44,638 bases of DNA, from the NCBI GenBank assembly GCA_016932165.1, contig JAFGDK010000125.1, positions 1 to 44,638 on the forward strand. Reading direction: 5' to 3'. The notes beneath the pieces were generated by a model. The model was not told the DNA's origin and made no database searches. It saw only the letters and a program-made list of their open reading frames with translations. Position 1 is the stretch's first letter. Each line of letters opens with the position of its first letter. A program made the translations under genes and the position numbers. This document shows positions 1-9,739 of this stretch, piece after piece. This stretch comes from Anaerolineales bacterium (GTDB lineage Bacteria > Chloroflexota > Anaerolineae > Anaerolineales > UBA11579).

Positions 1-1
1 A

Positions 2-1303
2 ATGATCAGAATCAGCCTGAGAGACCACCGGTACCTATACCCTTTCAATGATTATGCCCGCGACATTCGTGTGCAGAACAAACCTTTGTGGCTGCATCAC
101 AGCGATGTGCTGGCGCCCTATACTTCCGGTGAGCGTCAGGCGGATGATTTTGAGGATATTTTCTCACCGCTGTTTTTCCCCACAGATGAGGATAAGACCT
201 GCATTGTCTATCGGGATAACCTGTTCTTTGACAGCTGCTACATAGCAGAATTTATGCAGCAGGCCAGGGCGCGCAATAAGCCCTGCCGGGCAGCTTTTAA
301 CCCGACTGACCCGGCCTTCCGGGAGCATGCTCTGCCCCTGGCTACCTCATTTACCCCTGCAGGAGGTTTGTACCTGGCAGATTTGTGGTATTTCCCGGAT
401 GGACCGACCCGCGATGAACCCGAACCCCTGATCATTGACCTGGATGCCCGCGAGATTGGGTATTACCACGTGCCCACCTATATGGCCACCCAGGCAGGCG
501 ATCTGACTTATCAGGTACCGTTAAAATCGTTCATCGCGATTGATTCATGGGTGCATATTTTTGTGGCAGATGTGATCTTCGGCCTGTTTGGCCGCGGGGC
601 GCATTTTGAACACAAACTGGATACCGACCTGAAATTCAAGCTGGATGTGCTCTTCAACGCCATGCTTCAGGGCAAACAGCTGCTGGAATCTAAAAAGGTG
701 GTGCAGATCGGTGATAACTGCGTGATCGACCCCAGCGTAGTGATCCACGGCCCAACCTCGATCGGCAACAATGTCACCATTGGGGCAGGCGCGGTGATCG
801 AGAACTGCATCATTGGCGATAATGTCAATATTTCGCAAGGATGCCAGTTGATGCTCTCGGTGGTGGGTGACGGCGCATTCCTGCCTTTCAGGGCATCATT
901 GTTCATGACCACCCTGATGGAGAACAGTATGGTGGCGCAGAACACCTGCCTTCAAATGTGCGTGATTGGAAGAAATACCTTTATCGGCGCGGGCACTACC
1001 TTTACCGATTTTAACCTGCTGCCAAAGCGGCTGCAAGCCGTGGATGGGAACGGCCAGCTCACACCGATCAAGCAGGATGTCCTGGGGAGCTGTGTGGGGC
1101 ATAACTGCCGGATCAGTTCGGGAGTGATCGTGCATCCTGCCAGGGCGATAGAGTCGGACGTGGTGATCATTGCATCAGATCAGCGCCGGATCATTCACCG
1201 CAATATCTCCTTTGAGGAGTCTGACCACCACGATCTGGAATCAGCACCTTTGCACCGCCGGATGTATGCCCCGGAGCGCGAGTCTGATGAGGAAAGCTGG
1301 TAG
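2..1303 (+). CDS. GlmU-like protein with left-handed beta-helix (hexapeptide repeat) domain
   Basis: Predicted cytoplasmic protein of 433 aa. From about residue 233 to 395 it has hexapeptide-repeat turns (IGDNCVI, IGNNVTIGAGAVI, IIGDNVNI, VIGRNTFIGAGT, VGHNCRISSGVIV), the signature of a left-handed beta-helix as in the acyltransferase half of GlmU. The N-terminal 230 residues open like the sugar-nucleotidyltransferase-like GlmU family (LYPF near the start followed by DIRV), but I cannot find a clear nucleotide-binding GxGTRM motif, so nucleotidyltransferase activity is unsupported. The ATG lies at the window edge; a longer N-terminus cannot be excluded, though the family-like opening suggests it is close to complete. 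The stop (TAG) lies 2 nt before the ATG of the next gene, so the two are almost certainly co-transcribed. Substrate unknown; a sugar or acyl transfer role is inferred only. Confidence 0.7.
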   Translation: MIRISLRDHRYLYPFNDYARDIRVQNKPLWLHHSDVLAPYTSGERQADDFEDIFSPLFFPTDEDKTCIVYRDNLFFDSCYIAEFMQQARARNKPCRAAFNPTDPAFREHALPLATSFTPAGGLYLADLWYFPDGPTRDEPEPLIIDLDAREIGYYHVPTYMATQAGDLTYQVPLKSFIAIDSWVHIFVADVIFGLFGRGAHFEHKLDTDLKFKLDVLFNAMLQGKQLLESKKVVQIGDNCVIDPSVVIHGPTSIGNNVTIGAGAVIENCIIGDNVNISQGCQLMLSVVGDGAFLPFRASLFMTTLMENSMVAQNTCLQMCVIGRNTFIGAGTTFTDFNLLPKRLQAVDGNGQLTPIKQDVLGSCVGHNCRISSGVIVHPARAIESDVVIIASDQRRIIHRNISFEESDHHDLESAPLHRRMYAPERESDEESW

Positions 1304-1305
1304 TG

Positions 1306-2397
1306 ATGGATACCTTTGCCTTCATCATCCACCCAATTGACCCCAAACGGGATGTCAGCCGGAAATTTCCGCTGCTGGGCAAGTGCCTGACTGTTGAGCA
1401 GATTAATTTCTTTTCCACTTTCTTCCCCCCGGTTTATATCTCCGAGATCAACGGTATCCGTTCTGAGGCGACCGGGAAAGAGGTCAAAGGCTGGTTTGTG
1501 GCTTGCCCCTATACGCCTGCCCGGATGTTGGAATTGCCAGAGAGGGTGGTTTACCGCAAGATCATCCAAACCGGCCGGATGGCTGAAAAGCTTGGCGCAA
1601 AGATCCTTGGGTTGGGAGCGTTTACCTCTGTGGTTGGTGATGCCGGCATCACGATCGCAAATCAGCTGGATATTCCGGTGACCACAGGCGATTCGTTGAC
1701 GGTGGCGATGGCGGTGAAGGCGGTCTTCCGTGCGGCAGCTGAGATGCGCATCCCGGTTGAGGAAGCAACTGCCGCGGTCGTCGGCGCTACCGGGGCAATT
1801 GGGAGGGTATGCGCCAGGTTAATCGCAGACCGGGCAGCGAGGTTGTACCTGATCGGTCGGGATAGACAAAAGACAGAAAAGACAGCCAATGCGATTCTGG
1901 CAGACCATCCACGCGCCAGGGTGATCCCGGCTGTGGATGTGAGTGTGCTCAAGGAGGCGGATTTAATCCTGACGGTCACCAGTGACACGGATGTGATTAT
2001 CCACTCCGAGCATTTGCGGCCAGGATCGGTAATCTGTGATGTTTCCCGCCCGCGGGATGTCTCCCCAGATGTGGCCAGTAAGCGTCCTGATATCCTGGTG
2101 ATTGACGGCGGGGTGGTGGATGTTCCCGGCCTGGTGAACTTTAATTTTGATTTTGGCTTCCCGCCCGGGAAGGCGTATGCTTGTATGGCTGAAACCATTG
2201 CCCTGGCGTTGGAAGGCCGTTTTGAGGATTATACTTTGGGCAAGCAGATTTCCCTAACCCAGGTAAAGGAAATTGATACAATTGCCGCCAAACATGGCTT
2301 CAGGTTGAGCGGTTTTCGCTCTTTTGAACAAAATATTTCTGTAGAACAGATTGAAAAGACTTGGCAGTTTGCCCAATCTGCATTGCAATCATCATGA
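1306..2397 (+). CDS. Acyl-ACP reductase (AAR)-like / shikimate-dehydrogenase-like NAD(P) oxidoreductase
   Basis: 363 aa from ATG 1306; a GTG at 1303 is an alternative start and GAGGAAAG at 1289-1296 serves either. The middle carries a Rossmann motif GATGAIG (about residues 160-166). The layout matches cyanobacterial long-chain acyl-ACP reductase: a conserved LGLGAFTSV/TTGDSLT block before the Rossmann fold, an IDGGVVDVPG block, and AYACMAET near residue 290, whose Cys (residue 293) sits where the AAR catalytic Cys (in FACFAES) is found. Cyanobacterial AAR reduces fatty acyl-ACP/CoA to fatty aldehyde with NADPH. Automated annotation often labels such proteins shikimate dehydrogenase or glutamyl-tRNA-reductase-like; the AAR resemblance is the stronger one. 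No aldehyde-deformylating oxygenase lies in the window. It is directly coupled to the beta-helix protein upstream and followed 25 nt later by the signalling genes. Confidence 0.7.
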   Translation: MDTFAFIIHPIDPKRDVSRKFPLLGKCLTVEQINFFSTFFPPVYISEINGIRSEATGKEVKGWFVACPYTPARMLELPERVVYRKIIQTGRMAEKLGAKILGLGAFTSVVGDAGITIANQLDIPVTTGDSLTVAMAVKAVFRAAAEMRIPVEEATAAVVGATGAIGRVCARLIADRAARLYLIGRDRQKTEKTANAILADHPRARVIPAVDVSVLKEADLILTVTSDTDVIIHSEHLRPGSVICDVSRPRDVSPDVASKRPDILVIDGGVVDVPGLVNFNFDFGFPPGKAYACMAETIALALEGRFEDYTLGKQISLTQVKEIDTIAAKHGFRLSGFRSFEQNISVEQIEKTWQFAQSALQSS

Positions 2398-2422
2398 GTT
2401 GTAGTTCGTTGGGAGGAACCCT

Positions 2423-3322
2423 ATGGGTAAAGCAAGAATTTTGGTAGTTGAAGACGATTTTGATATCTCGAATATGCTCAAAATTTATTTCAGCGGACAG
2501 GGCTATGATGTCGATGTTGCCGGACGCGGCACCCTGGCCCTTGAGATGACCCGCCAGAACCTGCCGCATCTGATCGTGCTGGACATCATGCTGCCAGATA
2601 TTGACGGCTACGAGGTCTGCCGCCAATTGCGGATGAGCACACGCACCAGCCACATCCCGGTGATCTTTCTAACCCAGAAAGATGAGCGCAGCGATAAGCT
2701 GCAGGGGCTGGAGCTGGGTGCGGATGATTACATCACCAAACCTTTTGATGTGGAAGAGCTGCGGCTGCGGGTGCAAAATGCGATTGCCCGAGCCGAACGC
2801 GAGTCTCTGACCGATCCGCGTTCCGGACTGCCCTCCGGCAGGCTGATTGAGGACCAGCTTCGGGAGATCATCCGGCGGGATGGCTGGGCATATCTGGATA
2901 TCCGCGTGAATCATTTTGATGCTTTCTCCGACCTGTACGGGTTTGTCGCCGCCGACAACGTGATCCGGTTTACCACCTTGCTGCTTGGTGAAGTGGTAGA
3001 TGAATTTGGCACCAATGATGATTTCATCGGGCATCCCGGCGGGAACAGCTTTGTGATCATCACTGAAGTTGGCCGGCAAGCCAATATTTCGAAGGCGATC
3101 AAGACTCGTTTCAGGGAGCAGGTGCTTTCGCATTACAACTTTATCGACCGTGAGCAGGGCTTTGTCGTGGTCACCAATGATGACGGCGAGGAGGAGCAGA
3201 CTCCTTTGATGTCTGTTTCTGTGGGAGCCGTCTCGCCAGAGGATTATCCAATTTCCGATATTCGCGAGATCACAGAGATTGCGGCTGAAGAACGGCGAAA
3301 GGATACTCAAGTCGCTAAATAG
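2423..3322 (+). CDS. Response regulator: receiver + degenerate GGDEF-like domain
   Basis: 299 aa. Residues 5-125 form a CheY-like receiver with acidic E10/D11/D12, phospho-acceptor D54 (VLDIMLPD), T84 and K106 (TKPFD). Residues 130-290 resemble a GGDEF domain: the opening SLTDPRSGLPSGR corresponds to LTDPLTGLPNR of diguanylate cyclases, and HPGGNSFVII aligns with the active-site region. The signature reads GGNSF instead of GG(D/E)EF, so the metal/catalytic acids are missing and c-di-GMP synthesis is unlikely; it may be a binding or signalling module. ATG 2423 follows GGGAGGA. The gene sits 49 nt before the giant kinase, which supports functional pairing. Confidence 0.85.
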   Translation: MGKARILVVEDDFDISNMLKIYFSGQGYDVDVAGRGTLALEMTRQNLPHLIVLDIMLPDIDGYEVCRQLRMSTRTSHIPVIFLTQKDERSDKLQGLELGADDYITKPFDVEELRLRVQNAIARAERESLTDPRSGLPSGRLIEDQLREIIRRDGWAYLDIRVNHFDAFSDLYGFVAADNVIRFTTLLLGEVVDEFGTNDDFIGHPGGNSFVIITEVGRQANISKAIKTRFREQVLSHYNFIDREQGFVVVTNDDGEEEQTPLMSVSVGAVSPEDYPISDIREITEIAAEERRKDTQVAK

Positions 3323-3371
3323 GCTTTCAGCATATTCAGCGCGGTAGGAATGGAAAAATAAGAGAGTTCAC

Positions 3372-6300
3372 ATGTTTGCAGCAGAGAACACCGGTTTGGG
3401 AATTATTTTGATTTTGGTTGGGGCTGGCCTGATGGGTCTGGTCCCCTTGCTGCTGCGCCGCCTGCCGCGCAGAAAGCAAACCGCCCCTGCCGAAGATCTC
3501 CATCCACTGACAACGCCGGCTATCTCCCTGAACCAAAGCGCTGTCTTTGTTGTCCAACGCGGCGGGCGGGTGGTGTATATGAATCCCCTGGCCCAGGAAT
3601 GGTTTGGCCTGAGTGAGAATGATACACCCAACCTGGAACGGATGGCCCGCCGGACCCGTCCGGCAGATTCGTTTTACAGCCTGTGCGCCATTCAGGGGGA
3701 AGTAAGTTTCAGCCTGGATCATAATCTGGTGGAAGGCGCTTCTTTCGCTGTGCCTTATCAGGGCCAGCCAGCCGTGCTGGTCACCCTGAGGCAGCCGGCC
3801 CTGACCGGTTCGGAAGAGGGCCAGGATCATCTCTCTACTTACGCTGTCACCATATTCACTGAGATCAGCCAGGCGATGTCTGCCAGCCTCGAGTTGAATA
3901 CCACGATTGAAACTATCCTGGAAAGTATTGACCGGCTGATCCCCTCAGATTTTTCTGAGATCACATTGTTTAACCCTGAAAGCATTGAATTTACCCCTTA
4001 TCGTTATCTGATCGAAGATGACGGCGTGCGGCGCCTTTCGGTCAGCCCAGCTTATTACACCCTGGGCAAGGGATATACCGGCTATCTTGCCTCCCAAACA
4101 GAAGCGCTGCTGGTCAAGGATATCAGCCAGTTCCAGGAAGCCCGGCCAGCCGTCAACCGGGCTCAATTCCCCATCCGGTCTTACCTTGGGATACCGCTGC
4201 GGATGGGCGGTGTGCTGATCGGGACGATTGAATTGGCCTCCCAATCGGTGGATGGGTTCACGGAGCAGGATAAAGACGTGCTCGACCTGCTTTCTGGACA
4301 TGCTGGCGTGGCGCTGCAAAATGCAATCACCCACAGCAAAGAACAATCCCGGATCAAGGAGATGGCTGGTCTGGCAGAACTGGCCCAGGTCAGCCGGGCG
4401 ATTCACGGCACAAAAAGCATGTACGCCCAGATTATTGAGACGATCAGCCCTTTGATCGACGCCGAGATCCTTGGGTTTTTGATCTACGATGAACAATCCC
4501 GGGCGCTGGTGGGGCAGGTGCCTTTCCAGGGGCTGCCGGAGCAATTCATTGAACTTTACCGCACCAGGATTAATGAGAACACCAAAGCCGAATTGATCTG
4601 GAAAGAGCAGGATGTGATCATCTCGGATGATATGGGCGTGGAATCAATTATTGGAGACCTGGGCCTGGCCCCGCTGGCACTGGCCAGCGGGATGCGAGAG
4701 ACTGTGCTGGTTCCCTTGACTTCCGGCGGACGCTCGCTGGGCTATTTGCAGGCGGCCAACAAATCTGATGGTACTCGCTTCAATGATGACGACCTTCGCT
4801 TGTTGCGGATCATTGTTGGGCAGGTATCTCCGATCCTGGAAAATGCCAAGCTGATGCAGCAATCCACCCGCCGGGCACAGCGGGCGGAAGCCCTGCGCCG
4901 GATTGCCAGCCTGGCAGGGTCTGAGGCTACTCAGGATGAGGCGCTGCAATTCTCTATGCTGGAGTTAAGCCGTTTCCTGCAGGCAGATGTAGTAGCTATT
5001 TTCCTACTGGATAACAGCCTGGGGACATTGCAGCTGCATGAACCATCTGCTGTGGGGATGTCCAAGGAAATGATTGGGCAAATCTCCTTGCATCTGGTCA
5101 CCCAGGCGAATATTCGCAATACTGTCACTGATTCCCAGCATCTGGTGTTCAGCGATGATATGAGTTCGGACGAAACTTTACCGCAGCCATATCGGGCCAT
5201 GCAGCCCATGATGCCGGATATTTGTTCGCTGATTGTGGCACCATTAATCGCGCGCGGGCGCAGTATCGGCGAGATGTTAGTGGGCAGCGTGCACCGCAAC
5301 CTGTTCGATTATAACGACCACCAGTCTTTGGAAACCGCCGCCAGCCAGATTGCGATCGCGATTGAACGGGCGAGTTTGATCAATCAGTCGGATGAGGCTT
5401 TGCAGCGCCGGGCTGATGAGATGAATGCCATCCAGCACCTCACCCGCCGCTTCAATGTGACCAATAATATTGAGACCATTCTGCACATGGTCTATGATGA
5501 GGCCATGCGCATCTCTGGGGCCAATGAGGGCGGGATCATCGTTTTCCAGCAGGAATATAATCCGGCTATGCCGGTGTTGATCCGTGAACGGATCGGGACC
5601 ACCCCGCCAAATATAACCGCCCTGGATCTGGCTGCTGTTACCCGCAAAGAAGCGATCAACATCGCAGATTTCCAGACAAGCGCTTACATTCCCGATTCGC
5701 CGAAAATGCGCAGCGGGTTGGTCATTCCGATCCGTAAGCTGGGCCAGGTAATCGGTGCCCTGCGGTTGTTCTCCCGCAAGACGAACCATTTCGATTCGCT
5801 GATTCAGGATTTGATCCAATTATTGGGCTCGCAGACCGGGGTGGCATTAACAAATATCTGGGAGTACAACAAGGCGGCCAGGCGAACATCCTTGCTGACG
5901 GATCAGGCCCAGGCCCTGAACAATCTGTTGCAGACGCGCAAGCAGATTGGGCCAGATACCTCACTTGATGATGCGCTCAATATCCTGGCAGGTGCCATTC
6001 GGGAAGTCAGCCAGTTTGGCGTTGTGATGGTGTACGCGGTGGACCGCCAGTATCAGTTGCTCAAACCGGCTGCCCTGAAAGGATTTAGCCCGGCAGATAC
6101 TGAGGTGGTCCGCGAGATTTATCATCCCTGGGAGAATGTGCTTGAACTGACCAGGCCGGAGTTTAAACGCGGCCGCGCTTATTATGTGCCTCATGTGCAT
6201 ACCGCCAATCACTTTTCATTCGTTCCCGATCACCTGGCTTTTGACTATACTATTCCTGTAGATTCGGAAGATTCCTGGATACCTGGTGATCAATTGATCT

Positions 6301-9300
6301 TCCCGATCTACGATGGCCAAAACCGGCCGCTGGGTTTATTGGCTTTGGATGTGCCCGGAGATGGGTTGGTTCCCTCTGATGTGCGGTTGGAGATGTTGGA
6401 ACTTTTTGCCGCTGAGGCGGGGCTGGTGATGGAACGCTCTGCCAAGGTGGCTGAACTGAAAGAGCAGATCGAACTTGTTGAGACAAAGATTCTGCAAGCC
6501 GAGGCGGAGGCCCAGGCAGCCCAGCACCTGCCGCATTTGAGTGTGCTACTGCAAAAAGATTTGGAACAGACGATAGCCCTCCAGCGGCTGTATCACCAGG
6601 CGCGCAATATCCGCGTCGGGTTGGATATTGCCGAAACGGTAAACCGCCAGCCAGACCGCCAGTCGGTTCTGAATTCATTGGCCGGCCAGTTGCTGACCGA
6701 AATGGAACTGGATATTGCCCTGGTTGCGGAGATCACTGCTGGCGGGCCGCAGTTGATCGGGCAATTTGGGCCGATCCCACCCAGCGCTAACCCTCATGTG
6801 CTGCTTGGACAACGCAATCCTCTGCGTGAAACACTGCAAACCGGACAAATCTTGTTCGTCCCTAACCTGGATGAGAGCAAAGAATGGCGCAATACGCCGC
6901 TGCTGCGCAACCTGGATGCCCGCGGCTTCATCTCGCTGCCGATCTCTTCCAATGGACAGGTGGATGCCGCCGTGCTGGCGATTTCAAGTATCCCGTTGGC
7001 GGATGCAACTCAGGAAGATGAGCAGGTCTATGAATTGATTGGCAATCAGGTATCCCTTACGCTGCAAAACCTGACTTTGCTGACTGAAACCCGCCGCCGT
7101 CTGCGGGAGGTGGATCTACTCCTCGATTTCAGCCGCCAGTTGGGCAGCCTGGATTCCCGGGAGATTTTGAACACATTGATCCGCAGTGTGCGCCGTGTGC
7201 TCCCCCACGCTCATGGTATTCGCATCATGCTGTATGACGAAGGGACAAGATCACTGCGGACAGAATCAGCATTCGGGTATAACGATAATGAAACCCTGCT
7301 GAAGATCTCTCATGCATTGACCACTTCGATCATTGGACGGGTATACCAGAAGGGGCAGACCCAGAATGTGGCCGAAGTGGACTTCGCTACCGATTTTGAC
7401 CTGTCTCCAGATAATTTGCTCAGCTACCGTGAAGCCACCGGCGGACGTTTACCAGTCTCGATGTTGTTGATACCGATCAAGGTGGCGGATAGTGTGCGCG
7501 GTGTGGTGGAACTGGACAATTTTAATACAGTGAGCGCTTACAGTGAGGAAGACCAGGCATTGGTTGAATCCTTAACCCAGCAGATTGCCCTGGCATTGGA
7601 AAATGCCCGCCTGTACGCTGAAAGCCGCCGTTCCAATGAAGAACTTGAACAGGCAGTCGCAGCCCGAACAGCAGAATTGGAAGAAGAACACAAATTTTCC
7701 CAGATCTTGCTCAAGATCAGTTCAGAACTGTCTTCCAGCCTGGATTTGAATATGGTACTCAACCAGTCGCTGGAAATGCTGTGCGATGCGACTGGTGCGG
7801 AGCAGATCAATATTTATATCTCCCAGCCTGGCGCCCCGAGCTTACTTTATCGGGCAGGTGCCGGTATCCACGAATCTCCGCCGATGGGAGGTTCTGCCTC
7901 GAAGCTGACGACCAAAGATGGTTTGTCTGGCTGGGTTTTTGAGAATCAACAGCCGATTGTTGTGCAGGATTTGCTCACCGATCCGGTCTGGCAGAAAACT
8001 CATGGCGTAAACCCGGTGTACCGCAGCGCGGTGGTCACCCCGCTGACAGTAGGGCAGGATGTGCTTGGCTGCCTGATGCTTTTCCACCGCCAGCCCAATC
8101 ACTTCAAGCCTGGGCTGGCAGATCCGATCAGGGCGGCAGCGAACCAGTTTGCTGTGACGATCAACAACGGCGAGTTATTCCAGTTGATCCGGGATCAGGC
8201 AGAAGACCTGGGCAATATGCTCCGCGCCCAACAGATTGAGACCAGCCGTTCCACCGCCATGCTGGAAGGTGTTGGCGACGGCGTGCTGGTGACCGAAAAC
8301 CATAACATCATTACCTTGTTCAACCATGCTGCCGAAAGTCTGCTGGGCATGAAACGGGCGGATGTGCTTGGGAAAACCCTGGATGATTTTATCGGCCTGT
8401 TTGGCGGAGCAGCCCAAACCTGGATGGATACGATCCGCACCTGGTCGATCACGCCCACCCTGCCGGAAAGTTCTGAGATGTACCAGGAACGGCTTTATCT
8501 TGAAGACGGGCGGGTGATCTCGGTGCATCTTTCGCCGGTCAGCGACCGTCAGGAATTCCTCGGCACGATTTCTATTTTCCGCGATATTACCCACGAAGTA
8601 GAAGTGGACCGGCTGAAATCTGAATTTGTGGCTACGGTCAGTCATGAGCTGCGTACGCCGATGACGCCGATCAAAGGGTATGTGGAATTTTTGCTGATGG
8701 GCGGTGCAGGCGAGCTTAACGAGCAGCAGCAAGAATTTGTAAAGGTGATCAAGACCAACATCGACCGCCTCAGCATTCTGGTGAATGACCTGCTGGATGT
8801 CTCCCGGATCGAGTCGGGGCAGGTGGCGCTTAATTTCCAGCCGATTGATATGCGCGAGGTGGTGGATGAGGTTATCCTCGTAATCCAGCAACGTTCCGAG
8901 GATGATATGCGTCCCGTGCGTTTCGAGTTCAATATCCCGGGTGATTTGCCCACCATCTACGGCGATGCCGAGCGTGTCCGCCAGATTGTGACCAACCTGG
9001 TGGATAACGCCTATAAATACTCGCCGGAAGATAGTGTTGTCACGTTAACCTTGTCGGAAAATGAGGGTGAAGTACAATTGGATGTAATTGATCAGGGAAT
9101 TGGCATCTTCCCTGATGAACAGGATAAAATCTTCGAACGATTCTACCGCGGCGAGAATCACCTGGTGATGGCCACAGCCGGAACCGGGCTGGGGCTGCCA
9201 ATTGTGAAGGAATTGGTCGAGATGCACAACGGGCGTATCTGGGTGCACAGTACTGGCGTACCCGGAGAAGGCAGCACTTTTTCCTGCACCCTGCCGAAGT

Positions 9301-9341
9301 ATGAAATTGAACGAGAAACCATTCGATTTGAGGATCAATAA
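3372..9341 (+). CDS. Giant multi-GAF/PAS sensor histidine kinase
   Basis: 1989 aa. One hydrophobic helix (about residues 8-28, followed by LLLRRLPRRK) probably anchors it to the inner membrane. A PAS-like segment (about 54-130) is followed by about eight consecutive GAF-like modules (roughly 155-320, 330-500, 505-680, 690-845, 855-1025, 1080-1240, 1245-1415, 1440-1615), each with the typical opening helix, a late small-hydrophobic strand such as LGIPLRMGG or LLIPIKV, and closing VALQNA/IALENA helix; coiled-coil linkers join several (around 1040-1075 and 1415-1440). A second PAS (about 1630-1745, EGVGDGVLVTENHNIITLFN) precedes HisKA with SHELRTP (phospho-acceptor His1758), then HATPase_c with N box NLVDNAYKY (near 1874), DQGIGI and GTGLGLPIV. 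All kinase boxes look intact. The stop overlaps the next ATG (TAATG), coupling it to a single-domain receiver. Module boundaries are estimates; ligands are unknown. Confidence 0.92.
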   Translation: MFAAENTGLGIILILVGAGLMGLVPLLLRRLPRRKQTAPAEDLHPLTTPAISLNQSAVFVVQRGGRVVYMNPLAQEWFGLSENDTPNLERMARRTRPADSFYSLCAIQGEVSFSLDHNLVEGASFAVPYQGQPAVLVTLRQPALTGSEEGQDHLSTYAVTIFTEISQAMSASLELNTTIETILESIDRLIPSDFSEITLFNPESIEFTPYRYLIEDDGVRRLSVSPAYYTLGKGYTGYLASQTEALLVKDISQFQEARPAVNRAQFPIRSYLGIPLRMGGVLIGTIELASQSVDGFTEQDKDVLDLLSGHAGVALQNAITHSKEQSRIKEMAGLAELAQVSRAIHGTKSMYAQIIETISPLIDAEILGFLIYDEQSRALVGQVPFQGLPEQFIELYRTRINENTKAELIWKEQDVIISDDMGVESIIGDLGLAPLALASGMRETVLVPLTSGGRSLGYLQAANKSDGTRFNDDDLRLLRIIVGQVSPILENAKLMQQSTRRAQRAEALRRIASLAGSEATQDEALQFSMLELSRFLQADVVAIFLLDNSLGTLQLHEPSAVGMSKEMIGQISLHLVTQANIRNTVTDSQHLVFSDDMSSDETLPQPYRAMQPMMPDICSLIVAPLIARGRSIGEMLVGSVHRNLFDYNDHQSLETAASQIAIAIERASLINQSDEALQRRADEMNAIQHLTRRFNVTNNIETILHMVYDEAMRISGANEGGIIVFQQEYNPAMPVLIRERIGTTPPNITALDLAAVTRKEAINIADFQTSAYIPDSPKMRSGLVIPIRKLGQVIGALRLFSRKTNHFDSLIQDLIQLLGSQTGVALTNIWEYNKAARRTSLLTDQAQALNNLLQTRKQIGPDTSLDDALNILAGAIREVSQFGVVMVYAVDRQYQLLKPAALKGFSPADTEVVREIYHPWENVLELTRPEFKRGRAYYVPHVHTANHFSFVPDHLAFDYTIPVDSEDSWIPGDQLIFPIYDGQNRPLGLLALDVPGDGLVPSDVRLEMLELFAAEAGLVMERSAKVAELKEQIELVETKILQAEAEAQAAQHLPHLSVLLQKDLEQTIALQRLYHQARNIRVGLDIAETVNRQPDRQSVLNSLAGQLLTEMELDIALVAEITAGGPQLIGQFGPIPPSANPHVLLGQRNPLRETLQTGQILFVPNLDESKEWRNTPLLRNLDARGFISLPISSNGQVDAAVLAISSIPLADATQEDEQVYELIGNQVSLTLQNLTLLTETRRRLREVDLLLDFSRQLGSLDSREILNTLIRSVRRVLPHAHGIRIMLYDEGTRSLRTESAFGYNDNETLLKISHALTTSIIGRVYQKGQTQNVAEVDFATDFDLSPDNLLSYREATGGRLPVSMLLIPIKVADSVRGVVELDNFNTVSAYSEEDQALVESLTQQIALALENARLYAESRRSNEELEQAVAARTAELEEEHKFSQILLKISSELSSSLDLNMVLNQSLEMLCDATGAEQINIYISQPGAPSLLYRAGAGIHESPPMGGSASKLTTKDGLSGWVFENQQPIVVQDLLTDPVWQKTHGVNPVYRSAVVTPLTVGQDVLGCLMLFHRQPNHFKPGLADPIRAAANQFAVTINNGELFQLIRDQAEDLGNMLRAQQIETSRSTAMLEGVGDGVLVTENHNIITLFNHAAESLLGMKRADVLGKTLDDFIGLFGGAAQTWMDTIRTWSITPTLPESSEMYQERLYLEDGRVISVHLSPVSDRQEFLGTISIFRDITHEVEVDRLKSEFVATVSHELRTPMTPIKGYVEFLLMGGAGELNEQQQEFVKVIKTNIDRLSILVNDLLDVSRIESGQVALNFQPIDMREVVDEVILVIQQRSEDDMRPVRFEFNIPGDLPTIYGDAERVRQIVTNLVDNAYKYSPEDSVVTLTLSENEGEVQLDVIDQGIGIFPDEQDKIFERFYRGENHLVMATAGTGLGLPIVKELVEMHNGRIWVHSTGVPGEGSTFSCTLPKYEIERETIRFEDQ

Positions 9342-9721
9342 TGGCAAAAATATTAATTGCAGAAGACGAACGTGATATCCGGGATTTAATTACGCTGACC
9401 CTGCGTTTTGCTGGGCACGAAGTGGTGGCCGCTGTGAATGGAGAGGACGCCTACCAAAAAGCCCAGGAAGTCAATCCGGATTTGATCATGATGGATGTGC
9501 GCATGCCCCGCATGACCGGGTATGAAGCCTGCCGGCTGATCAAAGAAATTGATGAACTTAAACGCGTGCCGGTGATCTTCCTCTCGGCCAAAGGGCAGGA
9601 ATCTGAGGTGTCTGCCGGGCTGGAGGCAGGCGCGGTGGAATATATCCTCAAGCCGTTTGCGCCCAACCAGCTCACCGAGCGGGTGGCGGCTATCTTGGAG
9701 AAGTATAAGAAAGAAGAGTAA
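9341..9721 (+). CDS. Single-domain response regulator (CheY-like receiver)
   Basis: 126 aa consisting only of a receiver domain: acidic pocket E8/D9, phospho-acceptor D52 (MMDVRMPR), S82 and K104 (LKPFAP). No output domain. Its ATG shares one base with the TAA of the kinase gene, so translation is probably coupled and this is the likely direct phosphotransfer partner of the giant kinase; it would signal by protein-protein contact or serve as a phosphate relay/sink. The upstream regulator (2423-3322) could compete as a second target. Confidence 0.93.
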   Translation: MAKILIAEDERDIRDLITLTLRFAGHEVVAAVNGEDAYQKAQEVNPDLIMMDVRMPRMTGYEACRLIKEIDELKRVPVIFLSAKGQESEVSAGLEAGAVEYILKPFAPNQLTERVAAILEKYKKEE

Positions 9722-9739
9722 TCGCCAGCAAGGAAGCGG

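Noticed and set aside
2815-3300. Active diguanylate cyclase
   Set aside because: Signature reads GGNSF, lacking the catalytic acids.
8175-8891. 238-aa open frame on the minus strand
   Set aside because: Antisense to the histidine-kinase core.
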